Notes: generated by a model not told the origin, from the letters alone. A stretch of 5,569 bases of DNA from Acidobacteriota bacterium (GCA_030609975.1 JAUWSR010000254.1:1-5569), one strand, 5' to 3'. Shown: positions 1-5,569, counted from the first letter of the stretch. Numbers and translations are program-made.

Positions 1-751
1 ATTCTGTGAAGTTCTCGGCTGCCTCGAACATCCAGGCATAACTGTACCGGGTGTCGTAAATTTTATTATCGACTAGCCGGCCCGAATCCGGCCTTTTCCC
101 AACCCCATATTTTCCGGTCAGAAGTCCTGCGCCCAATGGACTGTAAGGAAAAACACCCAAATTTTCCGCCTGTGCCTGGGGAAAAATCTCCACTTCCGCC
201 TGCCGCTTGACCAAATTGTACATGGGTTGGATACATCGGAATCCGGCCCATCCCATTTTCTCGGATATGCCCAAGCCCTTGGCGACCTGCCAGGCGGCAA
301 AGTTGCTGGCAGCGGGATAGAGGATCTTCCCTTCCCGGACCAGGTCATCTAATATCCCTAAAGTTTCCTCCAGCGGGGTAAAATCGTCGAAGCGATGAAT
401 ATAGTAGATATCGATCCGATCAGTCTGAAGCCGCTGCAAACTTGCTTCCACGGCTGCCCGGATGTAATAGCGTGACGCCCCTCTGGCATTGATATCCTTT
501 CCCATGGGAAAATAGCCTTTGGTGGCAATCACGACCTCCTGCCGGCAATCCTGGATCAGCCTCCCCAGGATCTCCTCCGAGCCACCAGCCTGATATACAT
601 CGGCCGTATCGAAAAAATTGATACCTTTTTCCCGGCAGGCATGGAACATGGCTGCAGAAGTATTCTCATCCGCATCACCGCCGAATGACATACAGCCAAA
701 ACAAAGTGCGGAAACCTTAACACCGGTACTGCCTAAAAATTTGTATTCCAT
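1..751 (-). CDS. Aldo/keto reductase, N-terminal 250 residues (C-terminus cut by window edge)
   Basis: NAD(P)H-dependent oxidoreductase of the aldo/keto reductase superfamily, a soluble TIM-barrel enzyme; its substrate cannot be told from sequence. The minus-strand frame is open from ATG at 751 to base 1. The N-terminus (MEYKFLGSTGVKVSALCFG) is the typical first barrel strand. The catalytic tetrad is visible: D48 in FFDTADVY, Y53, K78 in IATKG and H119 in IYYIHRFD. Cofactor-side motifs follow: ASNF near 150 and YSPLGAGLLTGKY near 205-217. The family usually runs to 310-340 residues, so about 60-90 are missing beyond the edge. AGAGGA lies 4 bases before the ATG and supports this start. The gene is divergent from the respiratory operon and has no evident functional link to it. 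It most resembles the general bacterial group containing YajO-like reductases rather than eukaryotic aldose reductases. The family call is very sure; the specific role is unknown. Confidence 0.95.
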   Translation of the reverse strand, partial: MEYKFLGSTGVKVSALCFGCMSFGGDADENTSAAMFHACREKGINFFDTADVYQAGGSEEILGRLIQDCRQEVVIATKGYFPMGKDINARGASRYYIRAAVEASLQRLQTDRIDIYYIHRFDDFTPLEETLGILDDLVREGKILYPAASNFAAWQVAKGLGISEKMGWAGFRCIQPMYNLVKRQAEVEIFPQAQAENLGVFPYSPLGAGLLTGKYGVGKRPDSGRLVDNKIYDTRYSYAWMFEAAENFTE

Positions 752-755
752 CTTA

Positions 756-761
756 TCCTCT
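756..761 (-). promoter_or_regulatory. Ribosome binding site of the aldo/keto reductase
   Basis: On the minus strand AGAGGA stands 4 bases upstream of the ATG at 751. The spacing is slightly short, but this is the only good Shine-Dalgarno match and it fixes the start at the expected family N-terminus. Confidence 0.6.
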
Positions 762-797
762 TTTATAAAATTAATGTCGATTGCAGATAGAAAAGGC

Positions 798-803
798 ATT
801 ATA
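798..803 (-). promoter_or_regulatory. Possible -10 box for the aldo/keto reductase
   Basis: The minus strand reads a perfect TATAAT here, 47 bases upstream of the reductase ATG. No convincing -35 lies at the usual 16-18 bases. The nearest TTGACT (833-838, minus) is 29 bases away, too far for a standard pair. The box is weak evidence in AT-rich DNA. Confidence 0.3.
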
Positions 804-900
804 ACCTAAGTATTCAGAATGCTGGTTCCTAAAGTCAACGTAAAATCCCAATAGTATTAATGTTATAGCAAATATCGACATTGGGATAATTCAGGTTATA
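800..900. repeat. Two nested 8-base inverted repeats
   Basis: TATAACCT at 800-807 pairs perfectly with AGGTTATA at 893-900. Inside it, ATCCCAAT at 845-852 pairs perfectly with ATTGGGAT at 880-887. The outer left arm overlaps the minus-strand TATAAT. The arms could be operator half-sites or an RNA fold. The loops are long (27 bases inside, and an uneven internal loop), so an intrinsic terminator is unlikely. Chance is a serious alternative in DNA this AT-rich. Confidence 0.3.
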
Positions 901-997
901 TCATTCTCGCCGCTAATCATCCAGTAGAATTGGGCTGCAGCTGCTGAAAATGGCTCACCAAATCTTTGGTTGCACATCCTGCATAAATATTTCAAGC

Positions 998-1027
998 TTG
1001 ACAAACTTAGTCTGACAAAAATAAGAT
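998..1027 (+). promoter_or_regulatory. Candidate promoter of the sdh-Rieske-cytochrome b operon
   Basis: A perfect -35 hexamer TTGACA (998-1003) is followed after 18 bases by TAAGAT (1022-1027), which matches the -10 consensus at four of six positions. Transcription would begin near 1033-1036 and give a leader of about 60 bases before the first gene. The heptamer TGACAAA occurs twice, at 999-1005 and 1013-1019, within the promoter. No recognisable FNR or ArcA box was seen. The call assumes sigma-70-like consensus in an unidentified host. Confidence 0.5.
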
Positions 1028-1084
1028 TTAGCTTGGATTGCTTGCGGATAACTTAGGTTTTTTGATAAAGTTTTTTTCTATCGA

Positions 1085-1089
1085 AAGGA
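1085..1089 (+). promoter_or_regulatory. Ribosome binding site of the sdh membrane anchor gene
   Basis: AAGGA stands 6 bases before the ATG at 1096. The in-frame codons just upstream lack a start and reach a stop TAA at 1066-1068, so the short N-terminus before the HRVSG motif is genuine. Confidence 0.75.
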
Positions 1090-1095
1090 TATTTC

Positions 1096-1404
1096 ATGTT
1101 TGTTTGGGTTTTTCACCGTGTCAGCGGACTGCTTTTGATCGTATTGCTCGTCATTAAATTCCTCACGGCCTTTTTTCTGATGACCAAGGATCAAAAGCCC
1201 GACTGGGCCCTGGTATTGCACACCAATCCCTTAACGGACACTCTCCTTATCATATCCTGTGTGTACCATGCCTTTTATGGCATCAGGACCATCATTTTGG
1301 ATATGGGCTTTCGTAAGGAAAAGTTCCTTTTCCGGCTTTTCACGATACTGGCCGGGATTGTGTGCGCACTGCTGCTTTTTTTGTATTTTACCAGGGACTA
1401 CTAA
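1096..1404 (+). CDS. sdhC: Succinate dehydrogenase membrane anchor, cytochrome b subunit (SdhC/SdhD family)
   Basis: Small integral membrane protein of 102 residues that should dock SdhAB to the membrane, form part of the quinone site and ligate heme b. Three hydrophobic helices are seen, near residues 11-29, 46-67 and 78-98. The family signature HRVSG is at 7-11, where H7 and R8 match residues that contact quinone and heme propionate in E. coli SdhC. YHAFYGIRTIILD at 57-69 holds the expected axial heme ligand H58. The N-terminus is short, with only six residues before the HR pair. The protein also recalls SdhD subunits (WVFxRVSG plus HAxxG), so the C or D label is a convention. Many relatives have a His near the end of helix 1; this protein has K21 there. 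No second anchor gene follows: the stop abuts the ATG of sdhA. AGGGA (1393-1397) inside its 3' end serves as the sdhA ribosome site. Confidence 0.88.
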   Translation: MFVWVFHRVSGLLLIVLLVIKFLTAFFLMTKDQKPDWALVLHTNPLTDTLLIISCVYHAFYGIRTIILDMGFRKEKFLFRLFTILAGIVCALLLFLYFTRDY

Positions 1405-3102
1405 ATGCTGAGTCACGACATATTGATCGTTGGCGGCGGACTGGCCGGTCTGGCCGCGGCTCTGGAAAGCGATCCCAACCTGAAAGTCGCGGTCATCTCC
1501 AAAGTCCACCCGTTGAGATCTCATTCGGTCGCGGCCCAAGGTGGTATCAATGCTCCCCTGGGGAACCACCCGGATGGCGCAGATGACTCCTGGGAAAAAC
1601 ACACATTCGATACCATCAAAGGCAGTGATTATCTGGCCGACCAGAGTGCGGCCGAGTTGATGTGTCGAAGTGCGGCCTCAGCGATCTACGAACTCGAGCA
1701 CATGGGCGTCCCCTTCAGCCGTTTCCCGGGACGGGTGATCGCGCAGCGCCCCTTTGGTGGAGCCGGATTCCCCCGAACTTGTTACGCCGCCGACCGCACC
1801 GGACAGGTCATCCTGCACACCCAGTTCGAACAAAGCCTCAAGAAAAACGTCAAATTCTACGATGAATGGCTGGTGACCGATCTTTTGATCCATAACGACC
1901 GCTGTTTGGGAGTAGTGGCATACGATCTGAAATCAGGAGAGATCTTGCCCTTAAAAGCCCGCGCCGTCATCTTCGCCACCGGAGGCTACGGCCGGGTCTT
2001 CCTGCGCTCCACCAATGCTTTCATAAACCTGGGCAGCGGCTTGGGAATGGCCTATCGCGCCGGGGTTCCTCTGAAGGATATGGAATTCGTGCAATTCCAT
2101 CCCACTTCCATGTTCGGCAAAAATATTCTGATCACCGAAGGAGCCCGGGGTGAGGGCGGATACCTCCTCAACAACCAAGGCAAACGCTTTATGGAAGATT
2201 ATGCCCCCTCCGCCATGGAGCTGGCTCCCCGGGACATCGTAGCACGGGCCATCCAGACCGAGATCGACAACGGCCGCGGATTCGAGGATCAGTATGTCCA
2301 TCTGGACCTCAGACATCTGGGAAAAGAAAAAATCGATAAAAGACTTCCCAGCATCCGGGATATCTGCATCAACTTCGGCGGCTTCAGCCCCATCGAAGCG
2401 CCCATCCCCATCCAGCCCGCCCAACACTATTCCATGGGTGGGATCGATGTGGACGAAACGTGTGCATCACCGGTGCCCGGCTTTTTTGCCGCAGGTGAAT
2501 GTGCCTGCATAAGCGTACACGGAGCCAACCGCCTGGGAGGAAACTCCCTCCTGGATGCCGTGGTCTTCGGCAGCATCGTGGGGAAAACCGCCTCGGAGTA
2601 TGTCAAGGGCAGCCAGGAATTCCCTGACAGCGAAAGTTATATCCTGCAGAAGTCCCTCAATCGTAAACAAGAATTGGAAGATAAGGCTAAACAAGATTCA
2701 GGAGAAAACGTCTTCCAACTGCTCAACCGGCTCAAAGCCTTTATGAGCGACAAAGTAGGCATCTTCCGGAACCAAAAGGACCTGAGTGAAGCCCTGGAGC
2801 AGATCGCACAGCTGCGCCAGGATTTTAAAAAATCCTACATCCGTTCTTCCTGCCTGCGTTACTGCCAAGAATTCGTCACCTTCAGCGAATTCGACTCCAT
2901 GCTGGATATCGCCGAAGTGATCACTCTGGGAGCCCTTAATCGCACCGAGACTCGCGGCTCACATTTCCGCACGGATTTTGACAAGCGCAATGATGCTGAA
3001 TGGCTGAAACACACGCTGATGACACAAAAAGAAGCAAAGCCCGAGATCAACTACCGCGAAGTCGAGATCGGCAAATACCAACCTGTCGAAAGAAAATACT
3101 GA
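1405..3102 (+). CDS. sdhA: Succinate dehydrogenase flavoprotein subunit
   Basis: Catalytic subunit of complex II that oxidises succinate to fumarate (or the reverse) with covalent FAD, on the cytoplasmic face of the membrane. It has 565 residues, near the usual 570-590. The dinucleotide-binding GGGLAG motif is at 10-15. RSHSVAAQGGI at 38-48 contains H40, the expected covalent FAD attachment site. Substrate residues can be placed by motif: H232 in FHPTS, T244 and E245 in ITEGARGEGG, R276 in APRD, H341 in HYSMGG and R376 in GANRLGGNS. The C-terminal helical domain ends with an RTETRGSHFRTDF-type motif near 511-523. Q45 follows the flavin His as in E. coli SdhA, where fumarate reductase FrdA has Glu; this mildly favours succinate oxidation. 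The protein resembles the succinate dehydrogenases of archaea and early-branching bacteria. Its ATG follows the anchor stop with no gap. Fumarate reductase cannot be excluded. Confidence 0.97.
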   Translation: MLSHDILIVGGGLAGLAAALESDPNLKVAVISKVHPLRSHSVAAQGGINAPLGNHPDGADDSWEKHTFDTIKGSDYLADQSAAELMCRSAASAIYELEHMGVPFSRFPGRVIAQRPFGGAGFPRTCYAADRTGQVILHTQFEQSLKKNVKFYDEWLVTDLLIHNDRCLGVVAYDLKSGEILPLKARAVIFATGGYGRVFLRSTNAFINLGSGLGMAYRAGVPLKDMEFVQFHPTSMFGKNILITEGARGEGGYLLNNQGKRFMEDYAPSAMELAPRDIVARAIQTEIDNGRGFEDQYVHLDLRHLGKEKIDKRLPSIRDICINFGGFSPIEAPIPIQPAQHYSMGGIDVDETCASPVPGFFAAGECACISVHGANRLGGNSLLDAVVFGSIVGKTASEYVKGSQEFPDSESYILQKSLNRKQELEDKAKQDSGENVFQLLNRLKAFMSDKVGIFRNQKDLSEALEQIAQLRQDFKKSYIRSSCLRYCQEFVTFSEFDSMLDIAEVITLGALNRTETRGSHFRTDFDKRNDAEWLKHTLMTQKEAKPEINYREVEIGKYQPVERKY

Positions 3103-3103
3103 G

Positions 3104-3829
3104 ATGAAATACATTTTCAAGATATTAAGGTACGATCCGGAAAAGGATGAAAAGCCCCATTTCCAGGAATTCATACACGAGCCATGTCCGGCCGATACAG
3201 TCATGGAGGCGATGAAGGACATCCGTGACCAACAGGACCCTACCCTTTCCTTCCGTTACAGCTGCCGCGAAGCCATCTGTGGATCCTGCGCTGTTGTTAT
3301 TAACGGCCATACTACTCTGGCCTGCCTCCAATCCGTGGCTGCTCTGGGCACAACCGAGATCGTGATCGAACCTCTCCCCAACCTAGAGATCCAGAAGGAC
3401 CTCTACGTGGACATGGATCCCTTCTGGGAGGCACTGGAGAAGATCGAGCCCTATATCCACAATGAGGGGGAAGTCCCTGAAAACGGCCATGAGATCGATG
3501 AGGCGGAAATGGACAAGATCTACCAGTTCATCTCCTGCATCCTGTGCGCCTGCTGCTACAGCGCCTGCCCTGTCGCCTCCCGTGACGGCCGTTATCTCGG
3601 ACCTGCGGCCCTAGCCAAACTCTACCGTCTGGTCCAGGATCCTCGTGATCAAAGGGATTATACGAGTTGGCGTCAAGTCAATGCGGAAGATGGCGTTTGG
3701 GGATGTGACACTGTCTTCAAGTGCAATGACGTTTGTCCCAAAGAGGTGAGACCGGCCGACGGCATCCTAGCCTTGCGCAGAAAGATTTTCGTTTCGGAAT
3801 TGAAACACATTTTTAAAAGAAAACCATGA
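3104..3829 (+). CDS. sdhB: Succinate dehydrogenase iron-sulfur subunit
   Basis: Electron-transfer subunit of complex II, 241 residues (E. coli SdhB has 238), carrying electrons from SdhA FAD to the membrane quinone. The N-terminal ferredoxin-like domain has the [2Fe-2S] ligands C54, C59, C62 and C74 in CREAICGSC and LAC. The C-terminal helical domain has CILCACCYSACP at 145-156, giving C145, C148, C151 and C155, and CDTVFKCNDVCP at 201-212, giving C201, C207 and C211. By analogy with E. coli, C145, C148, C151 and C211 hold the [4Fe-4S] cluster, and C155, C201 and C207 the [3Fe-4S] cluster. All three clusters are intact. The ATG lies 1 base after the sdhA stop with only a weak purine-rich site (GAAAGAAA, 3088-3095), so translation probably depends on coupling to sdhA. 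Its own stop overlaps the next ATG. Confidence 0.97.
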   Translation: MKYIFKILRYDPEKDEKPHFQEFIHEPCPADTVMEAMKDIRDQQDPTLSFRYSCREAICGSCAVVINGHTTLACLQSVAALGTTEIVIEPLPNLEIQKDLYVDMDPFWEALEKIEPYIHNEGEVPENGHEIDEAEMDKIYQFISCILCACCYSACPVASRDGRYLGPAALAKLYRLVQDPRDQRDYTSWRQVNAEDGVWGCDTVFKCNDVCPKEVRPADGILALRRKIFVSELKHIFKRKP

Positions 3830-4281
3830 AGATTAAATATTCATTGATAACCCGACGCAACTTTTTAAACGGCCTCCTGGGAGGATGGGCGGCAGCCCTC
3901 ATGGCTTCCTTCATCAGCCCGGCTCTTAAGTTTGTATTTCCTCCCTACCGGGAGCCCGATGAGGTCATTCTCCCCTGGAGCGAATATAAGGACATGTCTC
4001 CCAACAGCACCAAAATCTTTCCCTGGGGAAGCAAACCCGGAATCTTCAAACAGAACGATGACGGCACTCACACCGCTTTTGTAGGCGTATGTACTCATCT
4101 GGACTGCAACGTGACATATATACCTGACCAAAGGAAGTTTTTCTGTGCCTGCCACGACGGCTGGTATGATGAAAACGGCATCCAAATCGCAGGGCCGCCG
4201 CCAACCCCCATGCGCAAGCTGGAAATTACTATCGAAGGTGAAGACCTGATCATCAGGAAGCCGGGAGTCAAGGTCGAATGA
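3826..4281 (+). CDS. qcrA: Rieske [2Fe-2S] protein of a cytochrome bc/b6f-type complex
   Basis: High-potential electron carrier of complex III that takes an electron from quinol at the outer face of the membrane. It has 151 residues. ITRRNFL at 8-14 is a twin-arginine signal, followed by a hydrophobic anchor at about 17-38. A soluble Rieske fold comes next. Box I is CTHLDC (C89, H91, C94) and box II is CACHDGWYD (C107, C109, H110), followed by GPPPTP at 123-128. The cluster ligands are C89, H91, C107 and H110; C94 and C109 form the family disulfide. Box II differs from the usual CPCHGS: the Ser is Gly112, while a Tyr (Y114) is kept at the position corresponding to the bc1 Tyr. In the family, losing that Ser lowers the redox potential. 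The ATGA overlap with sdhB and lack of a strong ribosome site suggest coupling. The symbol follows the Bacillus convention; petA and petC are used elsewhere. Confidence 0.94.
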   Translation: MKIKYSLITRRNFLNGLLGGWAAALMASFISPALKFVFPPYREPDEVILPWSEYKDMSPNSTKIFPWGSKPGIFKQNDDGTHTAFVGVCTHLDCNVTYIPDQRKFFCACHDGWYDENGIQIAGPPPTPMRKLEITIEGEDLIIRKPGVKVE

Positions 4282-5342
4282 GTCTCAGAAAACTGATGGA
4301 TTGGTTCGATAACAGGCTGGGGATATCCGATGTCTTAAGCTTTATGACCAAAAAAGATATCCCTCAGCACAAACATTCGATCTGGTATTACACCGGCAGT
4401 TCCATTCTGCTCTTTTTCTGTATCCAGGTCGTCACAGGCTTCATGCTGGCGCTTTATTACCGGCCCACTCTGGAAGAAGCCAACGCCAGTGTGGCTCGCA
4501 TCATGACCGAGGTGCCCATGGGATGGCTCGTCCGTTCCCTGCACAGTTGGTCGGCATCCTTCATGATCATCTTCGTGTTCGTCCATCTCTTGAGCATCTG
4601 GATCACCAAGGCCTACCGCCCACCTCGGGAAATAACATGGATGACAGGCGTATTCCTCTTAGTGGTATCTCTGGCGTTCGGCTTCACCGGCTACTTACTA
4701 CCTTGGGATGACCTTTCGCTCTCCGCCACAAAAGTGGGGACCGACATCCCCAGGGCAATCCCTGTTATGGGTGCCTGGGTGACAAAATTCCTCCGGGGAG
4801 GAGAAGATGTCACCGGCGACACCCTCACCCGTTTTTTCAGTATCCATATCAGTATTCTGCCGGTCTTTGCCTTCTTATTCCTGGCTTTTCATCTTTTTCT
4901 CATCCAAAAGCACGGCGTCAGCTACCCTTTGGAGTTAGAGGAGAAAAAAGAAAGAGTAAAAACCCTGCCCTTCTGGCCCAATTTTGTATATCGCGAAATG
5001 GTGGTTTGGCTGGTCCTGATCGGGATCCTCTGCACGGTGGTCATCTTCCTCCCCCCTTCCCTGGACACCCAGGCAGATCTTATGGCACCTGCGCCCGAAG
5101 GCGTCAAGCCGGAATGGTATTTCTTGTTCTTGTTTCAGACTTTGAAGATATTCCCCTCCCAGATGCTGATCGTCAGCGGAGAGACCATGGCCATCCTGCT
5201 GATCCTGCTGGGCTTTATGCTCTTCTTTTTCCTGCCGCTCTTCGACACCAAACCCACGGAATGGAGGGGTAAGCTCATCACCTTTTCCGCTTACATCGTG
5301 GTTCTGTATGCCGTGATCATGTCGGTATGGAGTCTGCTATGA
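4278..5342 (+). CDS. qcrB: Cytochrome b, b6 and subunit IV parts fused in one chain
   Basis: Quinol-oxidising membrane core of complex III, 354 residues. Residues 1-212 resemble cytochrome b6, including YYRPT (60-64), RIMTEV (74-79), WLVRSLHSWSAS (83-94) and FTGYLLPWD (136-144). The heme b ligands are H89 with H190 and H103 with H205. The 15-residue step from H190 to H205 matches b6, where mitochondrial-type cytochrome b has 14. A charged linker (about 214-230) joins a subunit IV-like half with the quinol-oxidation motif PEWY at 278-281. Helices lie near 36-60, 88-111, 120-141, 187-209, 236-257, 305-325 and 334-352: seven, as in b6 (four) plus subunit IV (three). Y38 sits where b6 has the Cys that binds the extra heme, so that heme is probably absent or not covalently bound. 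It overlaps the Rieske gene by ATGA; GGGAG (4263-4267) and AAGG (4270-4273) are upstream. petB is an alternative symbol. Confidence 0.95.
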   Translation: MSLRKLMDWFDNRLGISDVLSFMTKKDIPQHKHSIWYYTGSSILLFFCIQVVTGFMLALYYRPTLEEANASVARIMTEVPMGWLVRSLHSWSASFMIIFVFVHLLSIWITKAYRPPREITWMTGVFLLVVSLAFGFTGYLLPWDDLSLSATKVGTDIPRAIPVMGAWVTKFLRGGEDVTGDTLTRFFSIHISILPVFAFLFLAFHLFLIQKHGVSYPLELEEKKERVKTLPFWPNFVYREMVVWLVLIGILCTVVIFLPPSLDTQADLMAPAPEGVKPEWYFLFLFQTLKIFPSQMLIVSGETMAILLILLGFMLFFFLPLFDTKPTEWRGKLITFSAYIVVLYAVIMSVWSLL

Positions 5343-5569
5343 GTCAGGCGCTCTGCAAAACCGCTGTGCTGCTTGTAATGGTTATGGCCTTATGTTTATC
5401 GGGTCATGCAGATGTGGCGACGGTCCGACCGCAGACCCAGGATCAGGCTGAAAAAATAAGACCGTCCCCAAATTTGGAGGAGGAGATCCACGCCGGTCCC
5501 AAGGATATCAAGGAGGAGATCGGCACCTATGTGTTTTTGGGGTGGCTGTGGCTTTCCATTTTTGTTATG
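5339..5569 (+). CDS. Small exported or membrane protein of unknown function, partial at 3' end
   Basis: The frame starts at an ATG overlapping the cytochrome b stop (ATGA) and stays open for 77 codons to the window edge. GGAG at 5329-5332, 6 bases upstream, supports the start. Residues 1-24 form a signal peptide: K7, a hydrophobic core (about 8-20), then a possible cleavage site after SGHA. A polar, Glu- and Lys-rich stretch follows (25-61), including LEEEIHAGPKDIKEEIG. A second hydrophobic segment begins at about 63 (TYVFLGWLWLSIFVM) and runs off the edge. No heme-binding CxxCH or other known motif is visible so far. Its position suggests an accessory subunit or assembly factor of the bc-type complex. 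It could also be the N-terminus of a larger protein such as a cytochrome c. I do not recognise the family. Confidence 0.75.
   Translation, partial: MSQALCKTAVLLVMVMALCLSGHADVATVRPQTQDQAEKIRPSPNLEEEIHAGPKDIKEEIGTYVFLGWLWLSIFVM

Larger units (their letters stand above)
752..1095. other. Divergent intergenic region, no gene
   Basis: These 344 bases separate the minus-strand reductase from the plus-strand respiratory operon. The stretch is clearly richer in A and T than the flanking genes and broken by stops. The longest ATG-led plus-strand reading I noticed, starting near 944-950, is about 20 codons and not hydrophobic, so no second dehydrogenase anchor hides here. It must carry the promoters for both directions. 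It contains a TTGACA/TAAGAT promoter candidate near 998-1027, a minus-strand TATAAT at 798-803, and several 7-8 base inverted repeats. I see no tRNA, riboswitch, rho-independent terminator or CRISPR repeat in it. Confidence 0.8.

Noticed and set aside
118..348. Minus-strand frames overlapping the aldo/keto reductase, here and at 66-251
   Set aside because: They are out of frame with the reductase, whose motifs run without a break from 751 to the window edge.
618..809. A 63-codon plus-strand frame entering the intergenic region
   Set aside because: Most of it is antisense to the reductase, it has no recognisable motif, and it crosses the reductase promoter area.
1050..1078. T-rich tracts that might be a terminator before sdhC
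   Set aside because: No GC-rich hairpin precedes the T runs, and the position lies between the promoter and first gene of the operon.
752..1095. A hidden second succinate dehydrogenase anchor (sdhD) upstream of sdhC
   Set aside because: The plus frames are broken by stops and no hydrophobic segment of useful length is present.
1231..1602. A 123-codon open frame on the minus strand across the sdhC/sdhA junction
   Set aside because: It is antisense to two well-supported genes and resembles no protein family I know.
1951..2427. A 158-codon open frame on the minus strand inside sdhA
   Set aside because: It lies wholly inside the conserved sdhA reading frame, shows no domain, and is explained by codon bias of the coding strand.
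3865..4185. A 106-codon open frame on the minus strand inside the Rieske gene
   Set aside because: It is antisense to the Tat signal and both cluster boxes, which are clearly the true coding frame.

Overview
This window is a stretch of bacterial chromosome with moderate base composition. It holds one gene on the minus strand, cut by the left edge, then a divergent AT-rich intergenic region. To the right of that is a tightly packed plus-strand operon of respiratory genes that continues past the right edge. Cell type: a Tat-anchored Rieske protein, a cytochrome b of the b6 type fused to its subunit IV part, and a succinate dehydrogenase resembling those of deep-branching bacteria and archaea suggest a respiring bacterium outside the Proteobacteria. 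I cannot name the phylum from sequence alone. A poorly sampled lineage is plausible, but that is inference.

Left part (1-751, minus): the N-terminal 250 residues of an aldo/keto reductase with all four catalytic tetrad positions. Middle (752-1095): 344 bases with no gene. They hold a good candidate promoter for the operon (TTGACA, 18-base spacer, TAAGAT), a possible -10 box for the reductase, and a few short inverted repeats.

Right part (1096-5569, plus): a 102-residue three-helix membrane anchor of succinate dehydrogenase, then the flavoprotein SdhA, the iron-sulfur subunit SdhB, a Rieske iron-sulfur protein, a seven-helix cytochrome b, and the start of a small secreted or membrane protein I do not recognise. 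Every junction is tight: stop abutting start (anchor/sdhA), a 1-base gap (sdhA/sdhB), then three ATGA overlaps. The genes are therefore almost certainly co-transcribed and probably translationally coupled.

Read together, the operon encodes complex II followed by the core of complex III. Electrons would pass from succinate through FAD and three Fe-S clusters to membrane quinone, and from quinol through cytochrome b and the Rieske protein to an acceptor not in the window. The most unusual points are the single three-helix anchor with no second anchor gene, the Rieske cluster motif lacking the usual Ser, and a b6-type cytochrome b lacking the Cys that holds the extra c-type heme in b6f complexes. 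The unidentified ORF closing the visible operon is also notable.
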